From a virus, in the IMG/VR virus record IMGVR_UViG_3300008120_000066, positions 1 through 62,373 of that record: 62,373 bases of DNA. One strand, written 5' to 3'. This document shows positions 20,901 through 28,386 of this stretch, in pieces. Both the position numbers and the translations under genes were made by a program. Position 1 is the stretch's first letter. Every line of letters begins with the position of its first letter. The notes below the pieces were generated by a model that saw nothing but the letters and a program-made list of their open reading frames with translations, did not search any database and was not told the origin of the DNA.

Positions 20901-23135
20901 GTATATGATGGAGCAACAAATACTATTAAACAAATTTCTGGATTTAAATCACATCAAGTTTTTAAAGTTTATAGTCACGATAGATATAGTATTAGAATTT
21001 TAGATAGTATTGGATCTAATACAATATCTACTGCTACTGGAACCTTTGGTGGATCAGAAGTTAGAGCAACACGTAATACTCTCTATACTACATATCATCC
21101 TACAATCAATTATATGGCTTTGCCAGGAACATCTGTTACTGGTCTTATTAAACACACTTCTGGTAAAAGTCCACATGGTAATGAAGTTCCATACGCAAAA
21201 GATACATCTCCAGAAACTATTATTTTAAATGATAATAATTACACTACAACTCAGAAAACAATTCTTAATAAACACAACGAAGCGCAAGTGCTTGGAAGAG
21301 ATAGTTCAGTTGAATTGCAATTAAAATTAGAATCAACAAATAAATTTGTTTCTCCAGTTATTGATTTAGACAGAGCATCTATTGTTTGTGTGCAAAATAG
21401 AATTGATGATCCAGTAACAATAAAGAGTGCGTCAACAAATTACTATTCTGCTACTGGTGGTTTTGATGGTACTGACATCTATCAATCTGAGTATGAAAAC
21501 AAAGAGGGAGTTGCCCAAGCAGCATACATAACAAGGAAAGTTCAGTTTAAAAATAGTTCAAGACTATTAAAAGTGCAAATTGCTGCTAATGTTCCTTCTA
21601 ATTCATTAGTTGATAAAACAATAAGTTCAGTTACTATACCATTTAGATTTGCTTCTGGCGCTAGAATTTCGGATCATCCAACTATATTAACACAAAGAAC
21701 AACTGCATCAACTGCATTTGCGCAAGGTGTAACATCGATAACTTTACAGTCTGGAACTGGATTATTGAGAGGAATGTATGTTTATGGTCCAGGTATTCAG
21801 AAAGGAACAAGAATATCTACATCCTATTCAAATGGATCGACTTCTCTAATTATTGATAAAGCATTAAAAGAGAATTTACCTGCTACAGCAAGTAGTGGTA
21901 CGGTGCTGTTCTTTACGTCAATTGATATTTCTTCAATGTATACTGTTTCTCAGATAGATACTGGAGATTATTTGTCTTTACCTACTGGTGTTTCTGGAAT
22001 TACTACAGGAACATATGTAACGCTGGCGCCAAAAAATAGCTACTTTACAAGAAAAGTTGGTACTTACTCAACTGGAAGTTTTCAACAATACAGTGTAACT
22101 AACTTCTTTTCTTTATCAACATTAATTGATAGAAGTAGTGGATGGATTGATGCTACTACAAACAACATGACAATTTTCTTAGATAATGTCTCAGATATTA
22201 AAGTTGGAACATATGCGTATCTTGGCAATAGTACAGGTAATGACGGCACATTTGAATATGCTCCAAAATCGCTTCGTAGAGTTGTTCAAGTTAATACTTC
22301 ATCTAAGAGTATTGTTTTAGAAGATTTATTAAGTTCTGGCGCTGAGTATGATTCAACTGGATTTGGTACAACATTTACCTTTAACAGAAATAATCCAGTT
22401 GTTACGTTTTTTGATCCACGTGTTAGAATTAGTCAAGCAACAACAGCTGCAATTGAACCAACAAATGATTCAACAACTGGTAATATAACAAACGCTATTA
22501 CATTTACAACACCACCGAACGATGTGTTTGAGGTGTATGCAAAAACATCTACTTCAGGAAACGCTACTTCTACAAATGCATATACATTTGTAAGTAGTTC
22601 TGGTGTTGCGTCTAACACAATTACACTTGCCCAAACACATAATTTAAGTTTAGGTTCTCCAATAACATACTATGGTGAGAACAATGTTGTTAGTGGTTTA
22701 ATAAATGGAGCTACTTATTATGCTATTGTTGGATCAGATTTTAGTTTAGGTGTTAATCAAATAAAATTAGCGAGTTCTTTAAACAGCGCTCTTGCTGGCT
22801 CTGCGTTAACAATAACATCAACTTCTTCTGCTGAAACACATAGAATTATTGATGTAAATCAGAAAGATGCTGCGTCAATTGAAGATGACCAGTATTTTAG
22901 AATTCTTCCAGACATTGCTGTTGGTGGAGATTCTTTATTCTATGGTAATAGTTATACTCTGGCAACAAAAGGTTCTTTAGTTACAACAGATAATCCTAAT
23001 GAGTTTATTGATCATTCGTTTACTGTTGACAACTTATCTCCATTTAACGTGGCTATAATTAAGATTGTTATGAGATCAAGAAATCCAGCATATGTGCCTA
23101 AGTTTAGAGATTTAAGAATTATCGCTACAGCATAA
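14919..23135 (+). CDS. DUF4815-type large virion structural protein (baseplate/tail-fibre attachment region)
   Basis: The 2738-residue product opens with NIPPYYDDFDEDKKFLKVLF, then RPGYSLQARELSQLQSILQN, the hallmark N-terminus of DUF4815 proteins found next to gp8 in marine T4-like phages. It is beta-rich, with one coiled segment near residues 1070-1130. A linker of Pro then Gly/Asp repeats (GGGDGGGDGGG) at about residues 1724-1750 separates the N-terminal part from a beta-rich C-terminal half. Near the end (about 22600-22850) is a TGD-type module shared with gp8. It probably takes the place of gp9/gp10-like fibre-connector proteins, but no enzyme motif is seen and the role is inferred from position. 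A GGAG site precedes the ATG. Confidence 0.72.
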   Translation: MDFNIPPYYDDFDEDKKFLKVLFRPGYSLQARELSQLQSILQNQVSKVGDFIFNNKSRVIPGAVMHQPTWTIKLEPLEVDTAVNVDTFVDSIIGYDILGETAGVRGRVQYAEKSDIEGNPAILYYSIISGGSDSSAYFNFNPDEILTIKQGTTSYRVRVQNASDARNYGRIFKISPGVFYVNGYFVKNDEQTISLGKYTNVPSCTIGLDVVEKIITPEEDTSLLDNSVGAPNYTAPGAHRFVIDLVLVKREIGYAADNFIELMRIRNGETEFQLKDNDLSYLQDVLAKRTYDESGDYIVDPFEMEMREHRNSDQGEWEGTRNYQKGDVVYYINTLTNTYQYYLCLDNGVSGSSTPTHTSGVGSDGGVRWRYTAKPVYDYGIYSESQGGDTDKIAFGLKQGTAYIKGYEFKTFGTTYLSADKPREYAQIKNTSTPVVLGNLLDVRVFGSPDVDNFQIVDLYKVDTIPADGSNIGILVSNGANTASNVYSSSTTYWPNGVNKLTYVIVCATSQNYVVEKMKFDHNATTKAPYNYNGASGWVPYITTSKIGTARIRYYEPYERINSRTTAKISLIDIQMNPGEDFRKVRVIGTPLSVGSTSTGGDPNCFRALVLPALYNSTSVGSASVANSGGYGVNNSGSWSDMASNLTGQGTRWTSSNQLQSGDMVWFANDPSQFFFVRGLTNGSDTTTRDNIGIVMNHATGGGISGNLLRSDCAFENPQDYDSLFTLPKTGAYTIRGGNDLQTLNTSYTVLERYTASSTATDPVVLTISTSFPDEFVSNVPTQYVVTNQDNGESVSVTSLTLTNNTQAVLSLSASASISNSIGTMQNKTFTVYAPTKKRLFNAKEKVKSLKTSTLNIIIQSALEQETLSLFKADIFRLLKVEVFPNVIFGNSIDGIVSGTGIDITNQYELDNGQRDTHYDLGRLIKGKAFPFPSGPIRVTFEYFEHSAGDYLSVDSYSDLLYEEIPTYYSKVTGRTLNLKDVLDFRPRMNDAGTFDGGTTSSSSIPQRLYGINLDMAYFMSRKDSIILERNGGLKLIQGVPSDNPILPSLPSDTMILYDIDYVPYVNQVDALNVRIKEHEHKRYTMRDIGKIDKRVQNIEQVTALNLLEKETASMNIKDQDGLDRFKNGFVVDNFRGHTVGNPRDPDHECSIDIDRRELRPAFSQVVVDLVESASTLVERTNSNYRMHDENIVTLPYYTGAEYYYKNKNELATINAKGASATTTELFRKETLLRENMDLVIVDNPYATHAEKVCQLLNTQQSGIVALTPSNDSWIEEAIPPELVIEEGGTYDSVAASKDAFGIDFGTIWNGWQVTQLGTPITATTSTTSFAGLGTSGASATTTTTSVTTQQITETNTGKEIGLKETTGKKEINGRLTARQSISYVRSRPIVFQATGLKPSTRFYAFVDETPVSDYCTQATRLLLGARSFNYEYTPYQYGNYAQARKVYETFDTNSIFGSAVTNLERRFAGQLTYPDETTAATTQFTSVYNGDVKSITNLVNGTSGLNDVARDIMGMDGEVTAFMRGEVIIGETSGTTGIVVLHEQSTNSSTGEPDGLADVLHVVNIQLGQGLGPTTRRGGFVNGEYIRGTVSRSSLNGNPLRLQLRGAGAVEAASPGNLVSTGTGRLSGVWFLTSGQTINNRAAPKFLTGKRLFTLSDSATNDITRRTSIADTIYNAVGIIDAGNGSFVSVRNAELAINNVRIDRQRTLESVVRSVNTVTWDDSPPPAPPSGGGDGGGDGGGDGGGGDPLAQTFISTIEGGKDGCFVREVELFFKNKDSFLPVVVELRTVNPGGSPSETVIPFGRKVLYPSDIITDFTGTVGTVVRFPAPVHLLDSVRYAVVLVTVSPNYEVWTARLGSADVSLNKMGNVVKQPSLGACFISKNGANWVETPETTLKVNVFRCIFNTNETLSAPSLVKLVNREIEPQSTSGRPISYTKFGNNPFRVKLNSSEVIVTQPNHGFSVGSYVSFQNVSGSSNFGFSDDNINSYTMIPDVYDGATNTIKQISGFKSHQVFKVYSHDRYSIRILDSIGSNTISTATGTFGGSEVRATRNTLYTTYHPTINYMALPGTSVTGLIKHTSGKSPHGNEVPYAKDTSPETIILNDNNYTTTQKTILNKHNEAQVLGRDSSVELQLKLESTNKFVSPVIDLDRASIVCVQNRIDDPVTIKSASTNYYSATGGFDGTDIYQSEYENKEGVAQAAYITRKVQFKNSSRLLKVQIAANVPSNSLVDKTISSVTIPFRFASGARISDHPTILTQRTTASTAFAQGVTSITLQSGTGLLRGMYVYGPGIQKGTRISTSYSNGSTSLIIDKALKENLPATASSGTVLFFTSIDISSMYTVSQIDTGDYLSLPTGVSGITTGTYVTLAPKNSYFTRKVGTYSTGSFQQYSVTNFFSLSTLIDRSSGWIDATTNNMTIFLDNVSDIKVGTYAYLGNSTGNDGTFEYAPKSLRRVVQVNTSSKSIVLEDLLSSGAEYDSTGFGTTFTFNRNNPVVTFFDPRVRISQATTAAIEPTNDSTTGNITNAITFTTPPNDVFEVYAKTSTSGNATSTNAYTFVSSSGVASNTITLAQTHNLSLGSPITYYGENNVVSGLINGATYYAIVGSDFSLGVNQIKLASSLNSALAGSALTITSTSSAETHRIIDVNQKDAASIEDDQYFRILPDIAVGGDSLFYGNSYTLATKGSLVTTDNPNEFIDHSFTVDNLSPFNVAIIKIVMRSRNPAYVPKFRDLRIIATA

Positions 23136-23365
23136 TGAAAAAAGATTATATGAGAGTAGAAGGGGTTTCTGGTTTATACAGAGACCCTCATTCTAAAGCG
23201 ATAATAAACATGGATCAAACAGGTTATGATGCGTATATTATTCAAAAACAAGCCAATGAAAGAAAAAGAAAAGAACAACAAGAAGTTAGAGATGAGATTG
23301 ATAGTATAAGAAATGATGTAAACGATATTAAAAATCTGCTTTTAAAACTATTAGAAAAGAATTAA
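23135..23365 (+). CDS. Small coiled-coil protein conserved in marine T4-like phages
   Basis: The 76-residue product has an N-terminal VEGVSGLYRDPHSKAIINMD segment and then a charged helix (residues about 38-76) with heptad-like spacing ending in IKNLLLKLLEKN. I recognise this layout, an N-terminal 'VEG...L.RD..S.AIIN' motif plus coiled coil, as a small conserved gene of T4-like marine phages of unknown role. Its start codon overlaps the preceding stop (TAATG), so translation is probably coupled to the DUF4815 gene, in keeping with a part in fibre attachment or assembly. No function can be assigned. Confidence 0.7.
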   Translation: MKKDYMRVEGVSGLYRDPHSKAIINMDQTGYDAYIIQKQANERKRKEQQEVRDEIDSIRNDVNDIKNLLLKLLEKN

Positions 23366-23366
23366 T

Positions 23367-23702
23367 ATGGCACTACAACAAAACCTTTATATTGATCAAG
23401 GAGCAGATTTTACTACTGTTCTTACATTAACCAATGCAGCAGGAACTGGTCCATTAAATTTAACAGGTTCAACATTTGCTTGTCAGATGAGGAAAAATCA
23501 CACTTCTTCTACAGCAGTAACAATTTCAGTTTCTATACAAGATGCGCTCGAGGGAGAGATAGTGCTCAATCTTGACGATAGTATTACCACTGGAATTAAA
23601 GCTGGACGTTATGTCTATGATATTGAGATGTTAATGGCTGGTGTGAAATCTAGAATTGTCGAGGGTTTAATAATTGTTTCTCCACAGGTAACGCAGGTAT
23701 GA
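23367..23702 (+). CDS. Small beta-rich adaptor-like tail protein
   Basis: The 111-residue protein reads as a single beta-sandwich. It has an N-terminal QQNLYIDQGADFTTVLTLTN, a central LTGSTFACQMRKN strand pair, and GRYVYDIEM before a VEGLIIVSPQVTQV end. The pattern 'ID.G..F...LTL...LTG......R' with 'G.Y.YD' and a terminal 'V.P.VT' is common in small phage baseplate-to-fibre adaptors (BppU N-terminal-like). It lies directly before the large fibre gene. Function is inferred from pattern and context only. Confidence 0.65.
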   Translation: MALQQNLYIDQGADFTTVLTLTNAAGTGPLNLTGSTFACQMRKNHTSSTAVTISVSIQDALEGEIVLNLDDSITTGIKAGRYVYDIEMLMAGVKSRIVEGLIIVSPQVTQV

Positions 23703-23706
23703 TGGC

Positions 23707-26700
23707 ATGTCTAAAAGAGTCACCTCGCGAGATCTAGTAAAAAAAGTATCTGCTACATCCGCTAATGATCTAGTTGTAAAAGTAAAATACGCAGCTTCTC
23801 AATTAGCTGTTTCTGTAAAAACAGCACAAGCAGATTTTAATGAGCGTGCTAAAGATGTAAAAGCTGAGCTCCAAACTTTTGTTAGTGCTGTTAATGTAGT
23901 TTTCGATATAGATAACTTTGCTGTTGAACTAATATCGAGCGGTGTTGTAATTGATGATGTAACAATTAATTTACTCAAAAATTTAGTCGAAACACCAATT
24001 CTTTCAGACATTATTGCTCAAAAGGATGTTACTAAACTCCTTGGCGATATTGTCACACTCAATGAATCTCTTGCGTTCGCATATTCCAAAGCTCTTGAAG
24101 AAATAACTTCCACCTCTGACAATGCAGATGTTTATCTTAATAAGATAAGAGAAGACACGGCAGCTGCAGCTGACTCTCTCTCATTACTAATTAACAAAGC
24201 ATTCGCTGACATATCATCTATCTCTCAAGATGACACTGTACAATATATAAAAATTCTTGGCTCAGTAATAAATACTGCACCAGCAATTGGCTATTTTGTT
24301 TCTGGACAGATTGAATATTATGTACAAGTTGGACCAGGGCAATTTAGTCCTGTGGTTACTGGATCAACCAGTATTTCTGGTGTAAGTTTTACTACAGATA
24401 CAACAGTAAATTCAAGTAATAGTTTTTTAGCATTTAATCAAACAAGAGCTACTGGTGTTTCATCATCTGTAGCAGGATATATTTCTGGTGGTTATATTAC
24501 TGCATTTGGTGGTGGTATATCAGGTATACTTGCAAACGTAAATAAAATAGACATTTCAACAAGTACGTTGTCGACAGCTTCGTTTTTACATACTACTAAT
24601 TTTGCAAAATTTTCAGCAACTGGGGTTGAATCAGACACTAGAGGTTATTATCTTGGTGGTCATAATGGCAGCACTGCTCTCAACGAGATAGATGGAGTTC
24701 AATTTTCTAATGACACCTACATAAATCCAGCAGCATCAATACCTTTAGGTTGTTCTGCTGCTGGATTTTCATCATTAGCAAAGGGATATGCTGTAAAAGG
24801 AACAACATCAAATCCACTTGGTTATATATCAAATGTACAATCTATCAGTGGCATAAGATTTGCTGACGAAACTGGGTTTCTAATTGGAGCAGCTGGTGGT
24901 CTTGAGTTAGAATCTGCGTCATCAGAGACAACAACAAGAGGATATGTTTTTGGTGGACACTATAATCAATCTCGTGTATCACACTTAAGATTTGCTGACG
25001 AAACTTATAATATTGACGGAGTTTCTCTTTTATCTGCAAGAGAATCATCAGCAGGACTTTCATCTGCTAATAGTGGATATGTTGGTGGTGGTAATCGTTC
25101 AGACATGCAAAAATTTAATTATGCTAACTCGACAGTTAATACAATCGCAGCAAGTTTAGGCACAAATACAATTGGTCCTACGAGCATACAACCAAAACTT
25201 AATCGTCAAACAACTGCAGTAATCTCTGACAGTATTGGTAAAGGTGTTGGCAAACAAGCAACTGGCGATACTGCTAGAGGAACTGACGCAACAACAAAAC
25301 GACCAAACAAAGGATTATCTGATACTGTTCGTAGCACTGAAACATTATCATTTTTTACAAGCAAAAATATTTCTCAAGACATATCTCGAATCGCAGAATC
25401 AATTGAGAAATATTTTTCAAAACAAGCAACTGGCGATACTGCTAGAGGAACTGATGTAACAACAAAACAACCAAACAAAGGATTGTCTGATACAGCTTCT
25501 TTCTCTGAGGTCATAACAAGAATAATAGAAAAACATCTCACAGATAATGTAACAACATTTGAGGGTGTTACTGGTTTCGATGGAATTTCGTTTGTTCTTG
25601 ACAATACAGAAACGAATACATCTTCTGCATTTGATGTTTTCTCAAGAGTAGTTGATTACGTTAGATCTGGTGCTGCTTACAATTTAACACATACATCTAC
25701 TGTATCAGATACAATTACTAGCAAAGATGTTGGTAAAGGTTTAAGCGATACTGCTGAAGGTGATGACGCATTATCAAAAGAGCCAGGAAAAGCATTAAGT
25801 GATACTGTTCAAGCAACTGAAACATTTACTAGATTGCTTATATTTGGTCGTTCATTTGCTGATACCTCTAGTGTCGCTGATGAGTTAACTAGATCTGTGG
25901 AGTATAGTCGTTCTGGAGCAACATATAATTTGGTAGATATTACCAGAGGAACTGATGCGATATCGAAAGAACCTAACAAAAGACTTGGTAATGTGTATTC
26001 ATCAATTGAACAGGACAAATTACTAAGCGAATATCTTAATATTCCAGATGACATTCAAGAAAAACAAACTCTTACTGCAGTATATACACCAACTGATCAA
26101 AACATATCAAGAGCAACAGACGCAAGAACTAAACAAATAGGAGTTGGCTTAACAACTGCGAGAGGTGGTAGTAGATACACTGGAACCTTTCTTGGCGGAG
26201 AATTTGTTTTAAATATTGGTTTTATTAATTCAACTACTCACCTACTAGAAGGAACAGCTAATCCTACAAGTGCTGCTTGGTTAGCGATAAAAACATTTGA
26301 AGCTGGGCAGGTTGGTGTTATAATTGATACTGTTGCTCCAGGTATTGGTCGTCAATATCCCTTTACTGTTGTTTCTTGGCAAGATGAACCAACTCGTGAG
26401 CTCCTAATAATATCATCAAATATTCCACAAGGTGCTGAACTTGATAACTTTGCAATGGACATTATTGTTAGACCAACATCATTTCAAACTGCAACTAGAG
26501 CAAGTGAAGCGATAACTAAAAAAGCAGTAACAAAAGGATTAAGTGATATTGCTCGTGGTACTGATGAGTTTGCTAGAGTTATTACATACAATCGTTCTGG
26601 CGCAACGTATAATCTGGTTCATACTGCTAGAGGAACAGATACTGATACGATACAGTATACAAAAGTTGCTGGTGGTGAATCAACTGCTGGTTTAACTGAC

Positions 26701-28191
26701 TTTGTTGGATTAGATTATAATCAAGAATTAATTTTTCCAAAATTAAAATATGATAGAGCAAGAGTATCAGACTCTGTTACTACTGGACCAGGAAAAGGAT
26801 TAAGTGATACTGCTGCAGCATCTGATTCTTTCTTTAGATTGGTCGCATTCTCAAAAAATTATGCTGATACTGCTAGAGCAACCGATGAGTTGAGTAGAGT
26901 TGTAAATTACAGTCGTCTTGGTGCAACATATAACTTAACTAGAACAGCTAGAGCAACTGATGTAGCAACAAAACAAATAGATAAGGCTCTATTCGATACT
27001 GCTCGTGGGACTGATGCGTTTACTAGAGTTGTAAACTATATTCGATCTGGAGCAACATATAATTTAGTAGATATTACTAGAGGAACAGACGCACAAACAA
27101 AAACAGCCAGTATTTATGGTGGTGGAGAAGAAGCCTATGTTGAAATAGATGTTGCTGGTATTGGACCTGACTTATCAGCAGAAATTTCTCAGAATTATAA
27201 TAAACGAAATTTTAAACCAGTTCCTTTTGTGAATTTAATTACAACAGGAACTGGAGCAAATGGTCCAGCTACTGCGCCAGCAAGTTCAGTAGTTTATACA
27301 AGCTCTCCCTTTATTCCGAACTCATTTATTGGTGGTATTAATAATGGTTACATATCTATAACTATACTAACTACTGGCGTATATACTTTCGACATTACTG
27401 GCGCAGCTGGTGGTGTTAGTACAGTTAGACCTCCTACTAACGCAGCAGCACCAACAATTAATGGATTTAAGCGTGCTCCTGGTGCAAGAATTGTTGGTAC
27501 GATATCTCTTGTTGCTGGTAATATAATTACTATGGTTATTGGTCAAGGTGGTGGCGATGACATTAACGGATGGGATAATCCAGGTGGTGGCGGTGGTACA
27601 TTTGTTACATTGGGAACTGTTGCTAATATTCAAGCTGGAACAGATACGCTATTATTTGCTGCAGGTGGTGGTGGTGGCGGTGCGGATCCTGGTTTCGGAA
27701 CAGATAATTATTCTGCTGGTATTGGTCAAGCTGGAACAGCTGGTGGTAGTACTCCCGATAACTCTGGTGGTACTGGCGGAAGTGGGGCAGGGATAAATGG
27801 TGCTTCTAATTCAACAGGTGGTGGTGGATATTTAAGTAATGCTGGTGGTACTATATCCCAAGGATTTGGTGCTGCTCCTGCCGATGGACTTTCTAGAGGT
27901 TTTAGGCAGGGCGCAGTTGGTAGTAGAAATAGTGGAACTGCAGTAGGTATTGGTGGTTTTGGTGGTGGTGGATCTGGATCTTCTCAGACATCTTCTGACC
28001 TAGATAAAGGTGGTGGTGGTGGTTACTCAGGTGGTGGTTTTGCCTTTGATAGTACCATATTCGCTGGTGGTGGTGGATCATTTGCAATTGGAGTCGCGAC
28101 TGCAGTATCAATTACTGCTGGTGGTGGAACATCATATAATGGTTCTGTTCTTATTTCTGGTAATTTTATACACAGCTACTTTATTCGATGA
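23707..28191 (+). CDS. Repeat-rich tail fibre/adhesin with kelch-like block and Gly-rich C-terminus
   Basis: The 1494-residue product has four parts. Residues about 1-200 are helical and polar, probably the attachment end. Residues about 220-480 hold five kelch-like units (TRGYYLGG, EIDGVQF) of the same family as in the gp7-like protein. Residues about 510-1135 carry a degenerate repeat, 'TK.PNKGLSDTARGTD...TR' alternating with 'YSRSGATYNLV'. Residues about 1175-1494 are Gly-rich (GGGGGG, GAAGGVST), like Gly-rich tips of phage adhesins. The gene should make host-contacting fibre. The frame ends at TGA 28189-28191, but the same frame continues open with another copy of the 'KGLSD.ARGTD' repeat (next entry), suggesting the Gly-rich tip was inserted into a longer repeat protein. 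Confidence 0.75.
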   Translation: MSKRVTSRDLVKKVSATSANDLVVKVKYAASQLAVSVKTAQADFNERAKDVKAELQTFVSAVNVVFDIDNFAVELISSGVVIDDVTINLLKNLVETPILSDIIAQKDVTKLLGDIVTLNESLAFAYSKALEEITSTSDNADVYLNKIREDTAAAADSLSLLINKAFADISSISQDDTVQYIKILGSVINTAPAIGYFVSGQIEYYVQVGPGQFSPVVTGSTSISGVSFTTDTTVNSSNSFLAFNQTRATGVSSSVAGYISGGYITAFGGGISGILANVNKIDISTSTLSTASFLHTTNFAKFSATGVESDTRGYYLGGHNGSTALNEIDGVQFSNDTYINPAASIPLGCSAAGFSSLAKGYAVKGTTSNPLGYISNVQSISGIRFADETGFLIGAAGGLELESASSETTTRGYVFGGHYNQSRVSHLRFADETYNIDGVSLLSARESSAGLSSANSGYVGGGNRSDMQKFNYANSTVNTIAASLGTNTIGPTSIQPKLNRQTTAVISDSIGKGVGKQATGDTARGTDATTKRPNKGLSDTVRSTETLSFFTSKNISQDISRIAESIEKYFSKQATGDTARGTDVTTKQPNKGLSDTASFSEVITRIIEKHLTDNVTTFEGVTGFDGISFVLDNTETNTSSAFDVFSRVVDYVRSGAAYNLTHTSTVSDTITSKDVGKGLSDTAEGDDALSKEPGKALSDTVQATETFTRLLIFGRSFADTSSVADELTRSVEYSRSGATYNLVDITRGTDAISKEPNKRLGNVYSSIEQDKLLSEYLNIPDDIQEKQTLTAVYTPTDQNISRATDARTKQIGVGLTTARGGSRYTGTFLGGEFVLNIGFINSTTHLLEGTANPTSAAWLAIKTFEAGQVGVIIDTVAPGIGRQYPFTVVSWQDEPTRELLIISSNIPQGAELDNFAMDIIVRPTSFQTATRASEAITKKAVTKGLSDIARGTDEFARVITYNRSGATYNLVHTARGTDTDTIQYTKVAGGESTAGLTDFVGLDYNQELIFPKLKYDRARVSDSVTTGPGKGLSDTAAASDSFFRLVAFSKNYADTARATDELSRVVNYSRLGATYNLTRTARATDVATKQIDKALFDTARGTDAFTRVVNYIRSGATYNLVDITRGTDAQTKTASIYGGGEEAYVEIDVAGIGPDLSAEISQNYNKRNFKPVPFVNLITTGTGANGPATAPASSVVYTSSPFIPNSFIGGINNGYISITILTTGVYTFDITGAAGGVSTVRPPTNAAAPTINGFKRAPGARIVGTISLVAGNIITMVIGQGGGDDINGWDNPGGGGGTFVTLGTVANIQAGTDTLLFAAGGGGGGADPGFGTDNYSAGIGQAGTAGGSTPDNSGGTGGSGAGINGASNSTGGGGYLSNAGGTISQGFGAAPADGLSRGFRQGAVGSRNSGTAVGIGGFGGGGSGSSQTSSDLDKGGGGGYSGGGFAFDSTIFAGGGGSFAIGVATAVSITAGGGTSYNGSVLISGNFIHSYFIR
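24380..25140 (+). repeat. Kelch-like repeat block in the fibre protein (about five units)
   Basis: The units resemble those of the gp7-like protein: GYISGG, GYYLGG, GYAVKG, GYVFGG and GYVGGG turns, with EIDGVQF or ISGIRF strands followed by 'ET..N/G'. A partial unit at the start (ISGVSFTTDT) and the terminal GYVGGG unit could close a propeller ring. The same repeat family in two different virion genes implies domain exchange. Confidence 0.55.
25235..27110 (+). repeat. Degenerate fibre repeat 'KGLSDTARGTD / RSGATYNLV'
   Basis: The protein repeats TKQPNKGLSDTARGTD-like and YNRSGATYNLVHTARGTD-like segments about ten times. At DNA level two neighbouring copies, beginning near 25252 and near 25423, are nearly identical over about 75 bp and are separated by 171 bp (57 codons). 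This marks a recent tandem duplication and a likely site for length variation. Confidence 0.65.
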
Positions 28192-28386
28192 GATCGATTT
28201 AGATTACAAGATCAAATTACCACAAAAGAACCTGGAAAGGGATTAAGTGATGTCGCTCGTGGCACTGATACAATTGCAAAAGATATTAGTATACAAGCAA
28301 GTGGTCAGGCGAGAACAAAACTTACTGAATTTACACCTATAAATTATACTCAAGACCTATTACACATTATTCAAGCAGATCTATGA
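28192..28386 (+). other. In-frame extension of the fibre gene after TGA: remnant or readthrough C-terminus
   Basis: After TGA 28189-28191 the same frame is open for 64 codons to TGA 28384-28386. It encodes TTKEPGKGLSDVARGTDTIA, the fibre repeat motif, then a unique end FTPINYTQDLLHIIQADL. Its stop overlaps the next gene's ATG (ATGA at 28383-28386), the arrangement expected of a real gene end. Either the Gly-rich tip arrived recently and cut off this original C-terminus, or low-level readthrough adds it to some fibres. A box TATAAATT at 28338-28345 (7 of 8 to the late consensus) lies within it. Confidence 0.65.
28338..28345 (+). promoter_or_regulatory. Possible late promoter box before the lectin-like fibre gene
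   Basis: TATAAATT differs from TATAAATA only in the last base. It is 37 bp upstream of the ATG at 28383 and would start transcripts near 28351. Chance occurrence is possible. Confidence 0.3.

Noticed and set aside
12654-28191. Stop-codon reassignment as the explanation for the in-frame TAA and TGA
   Set aside because: TAA and TGA end many well-recognised genes in the window (e.g. gp13, gp17, gp18, gp46, gp47), and TAG is used at 47817-47819, so the standard code applies.
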